NCBI RefSeq assembly: GCF_036785885.1
Contig: NC_092326.1
Span: forward strand, 41,998,287-42,062,286
Direction: 5' to 3'
Length of the DNA: 64,000 nucleotides
Source of the DNA: Coffea arabica
Taxonomy: Eukaryota; Streptophyta; Magnoliopsida; Gentianales; Rubiaceae
Shown here: piece after piece, positions 46,701-56,441 of the stretch
How positions within the stretch are numbered: position 1 is the first letter of the stretch
Layout of the letters: each line of letters starts with the position of its first letter
The notes under the pieces: generated by a model
Told to the model about the DNA's origin: nothing
Databases searched by the model: none
Seen by the model: the letters and a program-made list of their open reading frames with translations, nothing else
Program-made: the position numbers and the translations under genes

Positions 46701-47925
46701 AGTCCGGATTTGTTGTTGTAAAAAGGTCTTTATAGTGCTGACAAAGTTCCTCCTCGATCTCATGTTCCTCCTTGCACCATGTCCCATCTTTCTTCTGCAA
46801 CGTACTGATCTTGTTTCTCCTCTTCTTTGCCATGACCGACGAATGGAAAAAAGCTGTATTCTTGTCCCCTTCTTTGAGCCACCTGCACCTGGATTTTTGA
46901 CTCCAAAACCTCTCTTCCTCTGCATAGGCTTTAGTCAATTGTGCTTTTAGATCGTCCACTTGTGCTCGTTTCCCATCGTCATTTCTGGCTTTCACTTCTG
47001 CCAAATTTTCCTTTAACATCTTAATTCTAGATTTTGAGTTTCCCTGCACTTTCTTCCTCCATTCCAGAATAGCCATTCGACATTCCTTTATTTTTGTAGC
47101 CACTCTAAACATCCTGGACCCTGACTTCACCTTTGTCCATGCTCCTTGAAACACTCTTTTTGCTTCTGGATATTGTGTCCATCTTTGGTCAAAATAAAAT
47201 CTCCGTTTTGGCCTTCTGGTTTCTGGATTTGTATCCACTAAAAGCATTAGATGATCAGAGGCTTCAGTTTCTATATGAGTACACTGTGCCTTTTCAAATG
47301 TTTGGAGCCATTCGGTGCTGCATAAACATCTATCCAACCTCTCTTTCACTTCCCCATCCCCCTCCCAACAATTGCACCAAGTCCACGGAACCCCTTGGTA
47401 ACCTAAGTCAACCAGATTATTGTCATTTATAAACCTGTTGAACTCCCTAAAACATCTTTCAGCTCTCTCTGTTCCTCCCCACTTCTCCTCACTAGACCGC
47501 AAGTCATTAAAATCACCAACTATGATCCAGTCCTCCCCCCAGTCCCTCATCCTGTCCTCTAAAAATTTCCATTGTGCTTTTCTAATATTACTATCTGTGC
47601 TTGCATAAACACACACTAGCCCCCAGTATCCTTGCGTATCCTTGTCCTCAACTCTAGCATTAATAAACCAATCAGTACTTACTATCTTGTCTAATGTCAC
47701 CTCATTGTTCCAAAATAATGCTAGACCGCCAGCTCTACCTATCGAATTCACAAAATAGCTATTGTCATACTTAATCTTCCTTTGAACCTTACCCATAAAA
47801 CCTTCCTGATTCTTTGTTTCACAAAGGAACACCACCTTAGGAGAGTGGAAGTTTGTCACTTCCTTCAGTTGGGGAATTGTCAAGGGGCCTCCTACACCTC
47901 GACAATTCCACACCACAACCTTCAT
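43765..47925 (-). CDS. LINE ORF2: endonuclease, reverse transcriptase, RNase H
   Basis: 1386-residue polyprotein with no interruption. An apurinic-type endonuclease occupies about 1-235: VVWNCRGVGG, LCETK, VGDFND (136-141) and ASDHLMLL (about 223). Reverse transcriptase spans about 480-760: FRPISLCNVMYKI, LDISKAYDRVEW (catalytic Asp about 581), GLRQGDPLSPYLF and FFADDSLL (FADD about 686-689). A zinc-binding zf-RVT segment follows (LWHLKVKAKLKHFMWKCL, then CGCCGEDMETIEHLFFFC). A C-terminal RNase H domain has LYTDAAIS, VEARAVRNAL and VHTDCKSVV carrying D-E-D, and ends with the RTENQISHHLAQYA helix. It nicks target DNA and copies the element RNA in the nucleus. Its ATG overlaps the ORF1 stop in ATGA. 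Confidence 0.96.
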   Translation of the reverse strand: MKVVVWNCRGVGGPLTIPQLKEVTNFHSPKVVFLCETKNQEGFMGKVQRKIKYDNSYFVNSIGRAGGLALFWNNEVTLDKIVSTDWFINARVEDKDTQGYWGLVCVYASTDSNIRKAQWKFLEDRMRDWGEDWIIVGDFNDLRSSEEKWGGTERAERCFREFNRFINDNNLVDLGYQGVPWTWCNCWEGDGEVKERLDRCLCSTEWLQTFEKAQCTHIETEASDHLMLLVDTNPETRRPKRRFYFDQRWTQYPEAKRVFQGAWTKVKSGSRMFRVATKIKECRMAILEWRKKVQGNSKSRIKMLKENLAEVKARNDDGKRAQVDDLKAQLTKAYAEEERFWSQKSRCRWLKEGDKNTAFFHSSVMAKKRRNKISTLQKKDGTWCKEEHEIEEELCQHYKDLFTTTNPDCFEDILADIPSTILSHMNEQLIRQVEESEIRKALFSMHPNKAPGTDGMSPLFFQHYWDIIKSDVVEAIKSFFHTGHLLKAVNDTIISLIPKVDTPESVVHFRPISLCNVMYKIISKIIANRLKGVLHHCISPSQSAFIPGRQILDNVVVAHEILHFLKNRRKGRIGFMALKLDISKAYDRVEWKYVGRVMMKMGFCPIFVRWIMSCLSTVTYSFNLNGQKVGYIQPSRGLRQGDPLSPYLFIICAEGLSCLIHKAMMNKEITGIKICKDSPMVSHLFFADDSLLCCQATKQEARKVKNILEKYGQASGQVVNFEKSAIFYSKNTTDRRKKGVRVELHNIEEARNGTYLGLPMVIGRSKTQVFAFVQNKIRHKLQGWKQKLLSQGGKEILVKSVIMAMPTYVMACFRLPRGLCRQISGKIARFWWGKGEKDTCVHWASWKKLSEVKGRGGLGFRDLEAFNTALLAKQIWRFLMAPNLLVSKVMKAKYMRDEKWMDKNPVSSASWCWKSNHSAASFLCDGLWKRIGDGRSVSVWRDRWIVGSDTGFVSTTKPVECKLEWVSELIEAGKWKNELLQKWFSTKDAEHIKGIPTSIGRRKDRLVWGHSKSGIYNVKSGYAVARQQEGKVGTRTGQDAETSWEIRKRNVWKQLWHLKVKAKLKHFMWKCLQNCLPVNEQLSKRLHRGEGRCGCCGEDMETIEHLFFFCDKVVESWKLAPVRWDGLMDMQYNFWLWWEQVTQSLALSQGQERVGLTINILWQIWKARNKNFFENVNQDPVRIVRKAQDEWLESEQVRNTDQLESTGRMHDDLPTRRVRTGKGEIRLYTDAAISAKRVRTGQGIVARNWKGQILKAKGIVTQGKGSASEVEARAVRNALLMATQAGWTKIIVHTDCKSVVEQITKRKEYDYLTATILEDVQELSLAFEKCSFVFIPRTENQISHHLAQYAVKLVHDIEWENDFPIWLTDLARTEMRVVSPFCNYSV

Positions 47926-49393
47926 TTACACATTGGAGGCATTGTGGGGCTAGCCTCCATTTCCCCTAGTGAGCCATCATTTATTTGATCCAGTTTCATT
48001 ACCTTTACCTTCGGTACTTTATCATCATCCTCCTCCATCGGCTGTGTCCCCTGAACCATACCATCAGCCTTCCTTTTAGCACTCTCAGCCTGCATTGCCT
48101 GCCCCTTTGTATCCGCCTTTAAGGATGTTTTAGCCGGCCTCCCTCTTCTTTTAAAACTGCTTCTTTTTTCAGATTTGTTATCTACTTCCCCTGGCATAGT
48201 CACTTTCCTTTGCATTTTTTCATTTGTCCCCACCTGCTTAACTGACTCTATCTGCAAATTTTCACCTTCCTTCCTTGAACTGTCCGTATCCATATCCTCA
48301 TTCCCTACTGATGGGATTACTCTGCTTCCACCTTTTAAGCCTTCCAGTACCCTACCCTCCTTTTCACCAATTCCCTCCATTAAAACTACTGCCCAACTTT
48401 CAACCCTTTGGTCTGCCTTTTCATACGGTCTGCTATCCTTTAAGATCTCATCCCACCTCTCTTCAGCTTGTCTCTTCATCATTTTCTCCTTATCCACCCT
48501 TTCCTTTTCCACCAACAGTCTACTATTTTTTCCCCCAACATTTAAAGTATCCCCAGCCGTTTGAACCCCAGATTGAACCTCTCCGCAAGGAGACCCTGCC
48601 CCCAACCTCCTTCCTCCAGTTTCACTTGCTCCTTCTAGACGTCCCTTTAAGGGAGATACCATAATATTTCCAACTCTCATCCAAGCACCATATTGTTCCT
48701 CTCGCTTCTCCCCCCCACCCTTCCTACCCCCGAACAAGACCTATCACTATGCCCTATGATACCACACCTATAACAGAAGTCAGGGCAACGTTCATACCTG
48801 AACTCAACCCACACTGCCTGGTCCTTAAAGTTAATCTTAGTCCCTCTAAGCAGTGGTTTTGTTATATCTACCTCAGCCATAATCTTCATGTGACGGCCCT
48901 CTTTCCCACCACTCCCTGGGATAATCACTCCCCTAACTGATTTAAAGATCCCTCCTATTTTCCTTCCCACTGCTCTGCTCAACCAATGCACCGGTAGGTT
49001 CCAGAGTTGAATCCAAAGAAAGGAATGCTGGAAAAACCTGCTGTTTCTATCAAACCCCTCTACCCACTCCTTCACTATCAGCATCTGGTTGTCTATAACC
49101 CAAGGCCCTCCAGATAAGATCTTTTTCTTCTCCCCTTCATCTCCCAGATGAAACTGAAATAAGTTAGGACCTAACTCATTCACATTCAGCTTTGCAGGGT
49201 ACCCCCATGCATGATTAGTAAAGTTCTTTAGCCCCGTGAAATTAGCTATTTTTTCACCTATCAGCTTTCCTACCAGACTTCCTTGACACTCTGTTACGCC
49301 ATCTTCCAAGTCCTCACCGCTCAGATCTACACCACCTAACTCTGTTTTAGACAAGTCGAAATTTTGAAAGGCTCTTTCTAAAGCATCCGCCAT
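47922..49393 (-). pseudogene. LINE ORF1: DUF4283 + CCHC RNA-binding protein, frameshifted
   Basis: Starts at the ATG of MADALERAFQNFDL. Residues about 35-180 form the DUF4283 domain (IANFTGLKNFTNHAWGYPAK, FHLGDEGEKKKILSGGPWVI, SFLWIQLWNLPVHWLSRAVG), and CYRCGIIGHSDRSC (207-220) is a CCHC zinc knuckle. The frame then closes at 48677, while the expected continuation (EEQYGAWMRVGN, then a long charged Lys/Glu tail ending MEASPTMPPMCK) is in another frame from about 48737 to 47922. The switch lies in a C/G homopolymer region near 48710-48735, so a one-base indel, a sequencing error or ribosomal slippage could each explain it. The protein would bind element RNA and act as its chaperone. Confidence 0.85.
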
Positions 49394-49939
49394 TCCTGTT
49401 ATATGAGCTCCTTGAAAAACCAAGCACTATTTCAGAGCTATGAGTGACCTACTGACAGACCTGTGATGCAAAGCGAAGAAAAACGAAGCTGTGTTATCAG
49501 TACACACTAGAAAACCAACAGAAATACAGAGAGGAACTAGACTGAAAAAAGGAACAAGAAGAACGAAAAGGAAAACAAACAGAGAAAGACAAACTAACAA
49601 ACTATTCCACCACCAACCACATAAAAGCAAAAAGGAAAAGGAAAACAGAACGACGCTCCAACTTCCAACAACTCTCTGAATCAATAGATCCTGTCTTGCC
49701 CACCGCCATTACTCCTCCAACCGATACCGAACCACAACAAACTTAGTCCCCCATTTTGAAGCCGAAAAGAAAGTGGCTTCAGGACAGGGAACATGAAGGC
49801 AAAGGTTGGACAAAGATTTGATATTAGATCTGAAAAGTTAAGCTTTTGAAAATGCTATGTGTTTCAACCTCACCCACTCTCCCACACCGAGGAGGAAACC
49901 TCTAAAGTTAGAGAAAGAAGCTCTCAAAGAGAGAGGAAC

Positions 49940-49955
49940 TATAACATGCGAAGTA
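49940..49955. repeat. LINE target-site duplication, 5' side
   Basis: TATAACATGCGAAGTA, one base different (C for T) from the copy at 43698-43713. It fixes the 5' end of the element at 49939. Confidence 0.9.
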
Positions 49956-50054
49956 GAGGAGCTGCTCTACTAGCAAAAATAATTCCACATAATATTTTAT
50001 TACTTACACCAAAAATATAATTTTTAATTATCTTTTAATCTTTTTAATCACATT

Positions 50055-50063
50055 TTCATTTTA
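50055..50063. repeat. MULE target-site duplication, left
   Basis: TTCATTTTA, identical to 51912-51920. Nine bases is diagnostic of Mutator-like elements. Confidence 0.9.
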
Positions 50064-50340
50064 GGGAAAAGAGTTTCAATGACCCTCCAACTCTTTACCA
50101 GGTAAAATTTTAGCCCTCCAACAATTAACGGTAAAATTTTAGCCCTCAATTTAATAAAATAGAATATTCATAGCCCTTCTGTCAAATCTAGCAATTAAAT
50201 TTGACGGGAAGCATCATCTTGCGAGACGTACGGCCAAATATTAAGGGTATTATAGCCTCTAAGCAAAGAAAAGGTAAAAACACTTTCACCACTGATTTTC
50301 CCTCCAACAATTTCCACCCTTTTTGCTCCAACCCTAGTGC

Positions 50341-50640
50341 GAAAAAGTCAAACTATTAGATCCGAATGCTGCAGCGAAAGTGCTAATTGTTGTGCATCAA
50401 CTGGAACCAAATGGTCACAATTCATTGCTTGCTCTTAGTCAATCTGAGTATTCTGTAGTGCTTGGACATCTTAATGTTCATACAATTTCATAAAACTCAA
50501 ATTTCCCACCATCTGCATCTTAGGCTGTTGGAGGTAAATACATAAAATGGAGTTCTGGTTCTGAAGGTTCTGCCAAAGTACTTGCGGAAGTGACAGAGTA
50601 TCTTGGTGTTGCAATAAATCTCAGACATCAGACATACCTT
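50341..50640 (+). pseudogene. Captured gene fragment of unknown origin in the Pack-MULE
   Basis: Two short frames look protein-like: DPNAAAKVLIVVHQLEPNGH then SLLALSQSEYSVVLGHLNVH up to a stop near 50492, and, after a possible intron remnant ending CATCTTAG, GGKYIKWSSGSEGSAKVLAE then VTEYLGVAIN. The composition is that of coding DNA, with no promoter or start. I do not recognise the parent gene; it should exist intact elsewhere in the genome. Confidence 0.4.
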
Positions 50641-50658
50641 TTTCTTTGTGTCCGGATC

Positions 50659-51250
50659 TATGTTTTCAGAATCGGACCGGATAGCGATTCGGCCGAGGTC
50701 AGGGGTAAGGGGTCAATAGGTTCGACCGGGGGTCAATAGGGGTCGAACCGGATGACGTCATAAATAAAAATTATTTAAAAATTAAAATATTATATATATA
50801 ATATTTAATAATATGTTGATATTAATAAAGGTATATTCATATATATTTGATGTTTCAAATATATTTAATAAGAAAATACAAAGAAATTAGAACAATCAAG
50901 TAGCAATTTATATTATTTAATAAATATTAATAAGTTTAGAATTAAAATTATGAATTAAATTGAAAAATAACATCAAATTTTAGGACAATATTTATAAATA
51001 AAGTATCAAATATTTGAGGTATATCAATAAGTTTTAATAATTTAGGGGGTCAAAACATAATATTAAAAAGTTTGAACTTTTTTTTAAAAAAAACACTGTT
51101 GAACCGGAAAATCGGTTTTTTTCCGGTCAAATCCGGTTTTGACCGACTTTGACCGAGTTTTAAATTTCCGGTTTTTTAGTATGACTCGGACTGGCTACCT
51201 GGCCGGTTTCCGATTCGACCGACCGATCCGGTCCGAGTTTCAAAACAGAG
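50659..51250. mobile_element. hAT-like MITE nested in the Pack-MULE
   Basis: 592-bp AT-rich insert with inverted ends: ATGTTTTCAGAATCGGACCG on the left and, reversed from the right, CTGTTTTGAAACTCGGACCG. Flanks are GTCCGGATC (50650-50658) and GTTCGGATC (51251-51259), an 8-9 bp duplication with one mismatch. The interior near both ends is rich in CCGGTTT/GACCG words. The family recurs at the right edge of this window (from about 63497). Confidence 0.7.
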
Positions 51251-51399
51251 GTTCGGATCAACCAAAGATACATCTGCCTTCGTTGTTGGCAAGTCGTTGA
51301 GAAAAAGAATTCCACCCAAGGGACCCACCATCACATGGCAGCCCAAGTCCTAGGCCTGCTGCCAATGATGCACTATCAAACTCAATTGCTCTCCCACTC

Positions 51400-51570
51400 C
51401 ACTCCTGCTACCCGATGGAAGCTAACGCCGACGAAACAATCCCGAACTCTTTCAAGAGTGAAACATTAGTTGTTGCTGCTCCAATCTGAGCAGCTTTTTG
51501 TAGTAATGTTGTTGCAGACATGGCAGGTTGTGGTGCAGGCGCATACTGCCTACGTTTTTGCCCTGCTGTT
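51400..51570 (-). pseudogene. Captured fragment resembling an IDD C2H2 zinc-finger gene
   Basis: On the minus strand the frame reads [20 protein letters not shown], then [20 protein letters not shown]. The [17 protein letters not shown] block is a conserved C-terminal motif of plant INDETERMINATE DOMAIN (IDD) transcription factors. Only this fragment is present; the zinc fingers are not. It has no start or signal of its own. Confidence 0.65.
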
Positions 51571-51911
51571 CCAAAAATTGATGAATCATGATTTGCCAGC
51601 TGCCCCCAATTTCCACTCCTTCTGCTACTTCAAGCCTTAAATTTATAATTCAGATCTGCGATTTTGACGGGTCAGCCAAAGCTCTCCCTTTCTAGATTTG
51701 CAGGTTCCCTCCTTTAGAGACTGAAATGCCTTGATATTTAGTCGTGCATCTCACGAGATAATGCTTTCCGTCAATTTTAACTGCTGGATCTGACAGAAGG
51801 GGCATGAATATGCTATTTTATTAGATCGAGGGCCAAAACTTTACCGTTAATTAGTAGAGGGCTAAAACTTTACCTGGTAAGGAGTTGGAGGGCCATTGGG
51901 ATTCTTTTTCC

Positions 51912-51920
51912 TTCATTTTA
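51912..51920. repeat. MULE target-site duplication, right
   Basis: TTCATTTTA, exact match to 50055-50063. Confidence 0.9.
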
Positions 51921-53210
51921 TATACGTCATATTTTGAAAAGTACTATCATATAATAATCATTCCAAATAATCTCCTGTCCAAACGCATTCATTTACATAT
52001 TATGATGCAAAACCTCCAGAGCTATGTAACTTCCCGGAGGAAGATGTTTTCCTGTTCAATTGCTACTAGCTGATTACCACTGTGTCACAAAAACTCTCTC
52101 CTACCAACTGAAAAAAAAAAGGTACACTCTATCATTGAAGAAATTGCTTGTTCTTTTTTATAAAGGATCCAGGAGTTCAAGAAGTTGCTTTTGGTTCAAA
52201 CCCCGTCATAGGTTGCCTCCACTAGAGGGCTATCTCACTAATAGGTAGAGTAGATGAGTCTAAATTTGATGTTCAAATTCTGAAAGATTGCTAAATAGAA
52301 GTCCTCAAAAAATAGATATGCGAGTCCTTAAAATACAGGTATTGGAGTACTAATTGAATACTGCAGAGAATACATTTCCTTGTGATGAAATAATTCGGAT
52401 GAGTTTGGCTGACTGACATTAGAGGTTGTAAAACCAATTTCTATGATTCAAATTATTGGAGACCTGATTGAATTCACGCCTCAAGTAGTGAGGGCTCAAA
52501 CTACATTTTCTCTGCAAATCAAGACCTCCCCTTGAACTTCTAAAACCAGAGGTTTCAGCTCATCATGAAAGAACTTATGGCAGCGTGCTGATCACCTTTT
52601 GCCAAATGCGTATGTACAAGAAAAAACATTAATTTTAACAACTTAGGATGTGAGTATGTGACCAAAATTAGAAATAGTGTCGTCCACATAAGAAAGCTGC
52701 TGACTATGCGAAAGGGGTACTAGTGCAATACTCGAAAAGGATTTCTCTCCTCTCTTGTTACTGGTCTCTCACTATTCCAATTTCCAACGTCTCAATTTCC
52801 TAGCTCGTCTCCAACCACCCCCAATCCAAACAATAGACTGAGAAAGAAAAGATATGGAGTATCCAAATTCCCACCACCACTCACTAGAGATGGGTCTCGA
52901 TTTGGCACAGAAAGCCTCCTCCACCCACTACATCCCACCAAACTTCCTCATATTTTAGTCTCGCAATACCTATATGAACAGGTCCCATGTTACTGCTATC
53001 TCTTTATTTATTTCTCTAGTTACATTACATGTACCCCTTTTAGTTTGAGATAAATCTTATAATATCCCCCACAAACATTCACATAAGGACAGTCTTTTCT
53101 CCATTTCCTTATGGGTATTTATATGTAACAGTCACAAGGCTACTACTCCTCTGGGCTCTGAACTAAAAGGAAAAACAAGAAAAGATAAAGATCAGAGCTT
53201 TTAGCTTCCC
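51921..53210. other. Intergenic, GCVT upstream region
   Basis: No coding region supported. The last 200 bases contain an AGATAAAGAT motif (I-box-like, light-related in plants) just before the likely first, untranslated GCVT exon. Confidence 0.45.
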
Positions 53211-53987
53211 AGAGCGGTGAGTATCATGAATCTCTGCACTTATTCTCTGTATTGCCATTGTCATGTTTTTGCATGCTTAAAAATGTGTCAAGTTTGTGTC
53301 TTTATTGCTTCATCTCATCTTCATGTTAACACGATTGGTTTTTGGGTACTTGCGTCAATGTTTGCTTCTGGGTTTCCGAGATCTATGTCGGCATGATTCT
53401 TGGAAATAGTTTCTGTATTGGGATCTGGGATTGCTGTTTTACATCCATATTTGCGTCCTCAAGTGTCAGCGGCAGTCTCTTTATTGTGGAATGCTGAGGT
53501 GAATGTTTTTTCAGGCTTAAATCACGTGGAAAGGTAAAGATTGGATTTTGATTAATGAGGGTCGGAATCCTATTAATCCGAGTTTCTTTTTGTTTGATGG
53601 TTAGGCACAGTCTAAATGAATTAGTTCACCCTCATGGTACACTTATCAGCTGCACGAAATTTTGGGTTTTCCTTGGTTCGTTAATTGGCCTTTCAATTGT
53701 TCCCGTACGCCATTCGACATTGTTAAGGTTATACGTAAACTTAATGATTGAAAGATATTAAGGAATATGATATTGCATACTTATCCACTGGATTTTGCTT
53801 CCCATTGGGATACCTTGATTATACTTATTTTTGGATCATATATCTGGCGGGAGATTGTATTTGTAACTGGTAATCACAAAAGAAATCCGCTTTTTGTTTT
53901 GTTATTTGAATTTTTAAATGGTTAGTTATACTTGTATTGACTGACTATGATAGCGCTGTTGTTGTAGGAATCAGGATTTTAGCAAAG

Positions 53988-56441
53988 ATGAGAGGAGGAT
54001 TGTGGCAACTTGGTCAATCCATAACTCGCCGGCTGGTTCAGGCTGATAAAAAGACTATTGCTAGAAGATGCTTCGCATCAGAGGCTGATCTTAAGAAGAC
54101 AGCTCTGTATGATTTCCATGTTGCCAATGGGGGAAAAATGGTTCCTTTTGCTGGTTGGAGTATGCCAATTCAATACAAGGATTCAATTATGGATTCTACA
54201 GTAAATTGTAGGGAAAATGGTAGCCTCTTTGATGTTTCCCATATGTGTGGCCTCAGCCTTAAGGGAAAGGACACGGTTCCTTTTCTGGAAAAACTTGTCA
54301 TTGCTGATGTAGCTGGACTTGACCCTGGGACTGGAACTTTAACTGTATTCACCAATGAGAAGGGAGGCGCAATTGATGATTCGGTCATTACCAAGGTGAC
54401 AAATGAGCATATATACCTGGTTGTAAATGCAGGATGCAGAGATAAGGATCTTGCACACATTGAGGAGCATATGAAGTCATTCACATCGAAAGGTGGTGAT
54501 GTGTCTTGGCACATCCATGATGAGCGGTCTCTACTTGCCCTTCAGGTAGGTTGTCACTGGCATCTAATGGTTCATTTTGTTCAGTTCTGTCACTAAGCAT
54601 ATTGCGTGATCTCACAGTTCATGAACTCTATTAGCAGAAGCATTCACACAATCTTCCTTAGTATTTTCTAGTCCCTTCTCATTAGCCCAATTACAGCAAG
54701 AAACGGATTGGGTGAAACAATTGTAAAGTGGTGAAGTATCATATGTTGAGAGCTTCTGCCACTATAGGTTACACCAATGGTTTTCCAGCAGATCCATGAT
54801 TAGATTCATTGTGAACTGCTCGCTCTACTACCACCATTGTCCCTTGGCTGTTTGTTCTAATTTGAGATAGACATTTTTTTCCTCTTATTTTTTTTATTTT
54901 CATTTTTCTTTTGCTTGAATGCATTGGTAAATTTGTTAGGCAAATAAACATCAGCTTGGACTCTTTAACTGCTTTAGGCTATGAGCCTATGTAATTTGTA
55001 GTTTTGTGTATTTACTGTTCCTCCTTTTACTTTTGTAGTTTGCAAGTGTCTCTCTCACTAGTGGCAAGATTTGTTACACCTTTCATTGTTCTCCTTGCCT
55101 TTTCATTTTCTCTTTGGTCCACACAATACTTTGGTCCCTGTCATTTTAATTTTAAAGGGATATAGGTTTCAAAACATTCTTGTTTACTTGGTGGTGTTTC
55201 CTCAATATGTTCGGTGCAGGGTCCTCTTGCTACCCCAGTTCTTCAACACCTGACAAAAGATGATCTAAGCAAGCTTTACTTTGGGGAATTCCGGATCTTG
55301 GATATTAATGGGGCAACCTGCTTCCTCACAAGGACAGGGTATGCTGTTTCTTACTGTATCTCTTTGTGTCATTTCAGCATGCATCGTATGGAAACTAAAA
55401 ATAAGAACTTCTACTTGTTGAATATGAACCTAATTATTCCTTCATTTTGTTTTTTTGCAGTTGATGTAATATAGAAACTCAGTACTTAAAAGCTGTTAGA
55501 ACATAAGCTTACGAGTTATTTTTTGGGAGTGAGTTGTAAAATAGCTATCTAACCGTTTAAAAGCTACTGAAAGTTGGTAGTTATACAGAAACAAGAAGGT
55601 GGAGTGAGGTTAAGTGATTAATATGAGTGCTGCATGCTTGATTCACTGTGTTTCCTTCTGCTGACCTGAGCTTAGAAATTTGAAAATTTTTGGTCATCGT
55701 CTTGTAATTACCAGTAAATTAGGTTGAATTTTAAAAGCAGCAGTAGTGTGGTACGACGAATGTTAAAGTGAAAAACATCTCAACGCTTGTGAAAGGAATA
55801 GTTTGCACTTTCTTCTCCTTTATTCCCACCGAACTCATGAATTGGCACCGAGACTGAATATGAATTAATTAGTTGTATTATCTCGAGTTCACAGGTACAC
55901 CGGTGAAGATGGATTTGAAATTTCAGTTCCTTCAGAGAATGCTGTTGATCTTGCAAAAGCAATCTTGGAGAAGTCTGAAGGGAAGGTTAGATTGACAGGT
56001 TTAGGCGCTCGAGACAGTCTTCGGCTTGAGGCTGGGCTGTGCTTGTATGGCAATGACATGGAGCAGCACACCACACCCGTAGAGGCAGGACTCACCTGGG
56101 CTATAGGGAAAAGAAGAAGGGCAGAAGGAGGGTTTCTTGGCGCTGATGTGATACTTAAACAACTTGAAGAGGGTCCACCGGTCAGGCGAGTCGGACTTTT
56201 CTCATCCGGACCACCTGCCAGGAGTCACAGTGAGATTCAGAATGAGAAAGGTGACAATATTGGAGAAGTCACCAGTGGAGGATTTAGCCCCTGCCTTAAG
56301 AAGAACATAGCCATGGGGTATGTAAAATCTGGAAACCACAAGGCTGGAACCAAAGTAAAGATTGTGGTTCGAGGGAAGTCGTATGATGGAGCTGTTACAA
56401 AAATGCCTTTTGTACCTACAAAGTACTACAAGCCATCATAA
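53988..56441 (+). CDS. GCVT: Aminomethyltransferase, glycine cleavage T-protein, mitochondrial
   Basis: T-protein of the mitochondrial glycine decarboxylase complex: transfers the aminomethyl carbon from H-protein to tetrahydrofolate, releasing ammonia, a core photorespiration step. Three coding exons: 53988-54545, 55220-55338, 55895-56441; 407 residues, standard length. The presequence [20 protein letters not shown] with RRCFAS is Arg-rich and mitochondrial. The core shows [110 protein letters not shown] and [14 protein letters not shown], with the folate-binding Asp and Glu residues of the family present. A 5'-UTR intron is likely (donor GCG/GTGAG at 53217, acceptor TTGTAG ending 53967). 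Only one gene copy is seen here. Confidence 0.97.

Larger units (their letters stand above)
43714..49939 (-). mobile_element. L1-type plant LINE, about 6.2 kb, near full length
   Basis: Non-LTR retrotransposon on the minus strand: 5' leader of about 546 nt (49939-49394), ORF1 (49393-47922, one frameshift), ORF2 (47925-43765, open throughout), short 3' tail and A12 (43725-43714). A 16-bp target duplication with one mismatch bounds it, so it is not 5'-truncated by this criterion. The domain order (endonuclease, reverse transcriptase, zinc-binding, RNase H) is that of plant L1 elements. The single duplication mismatch and intact ORF2 point to a fairly recent insertion. Confidence 0.95.
50064..51911. 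mobile_element. Pack-MULE: non-autonomous Mutator-like element with captured gene fragments
   Basis: 1848 bp, bounded by a perfect 9-bp target duplication. Terminal inverted repeats of about 169 bp (50064-50232 and 51743-51911) begin GGGAAAAGAGTTTCAATG and, from the other end, GGAAAAAGAATCCCAATG. They share long blocks such as CCCTCCAACTC, TTACCAGGTAAA and AATTAACGGTAAA. No transposase is encoded. Inside are two host-gene-like segments (50341-50640 and 51400-51570, opposite strands) separated by a nested hAT-like MITE. Long terminal repeats with gene fragments between them define a Pack-MULE. Repeat arms have diverged by roughly a tenth, so it is older than the LINE beside it. Confidence 0.92.

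Noticed and set aside
44144-48664. Several plus-strand frames inside the LINE
   Set aside because: All are antisense shadows of ORF1 and ORF2.
54170-54514. Minus-strand frame opposite GCVT exon 1
   Set aside because: Antisense shadow of a conserved coding exon.
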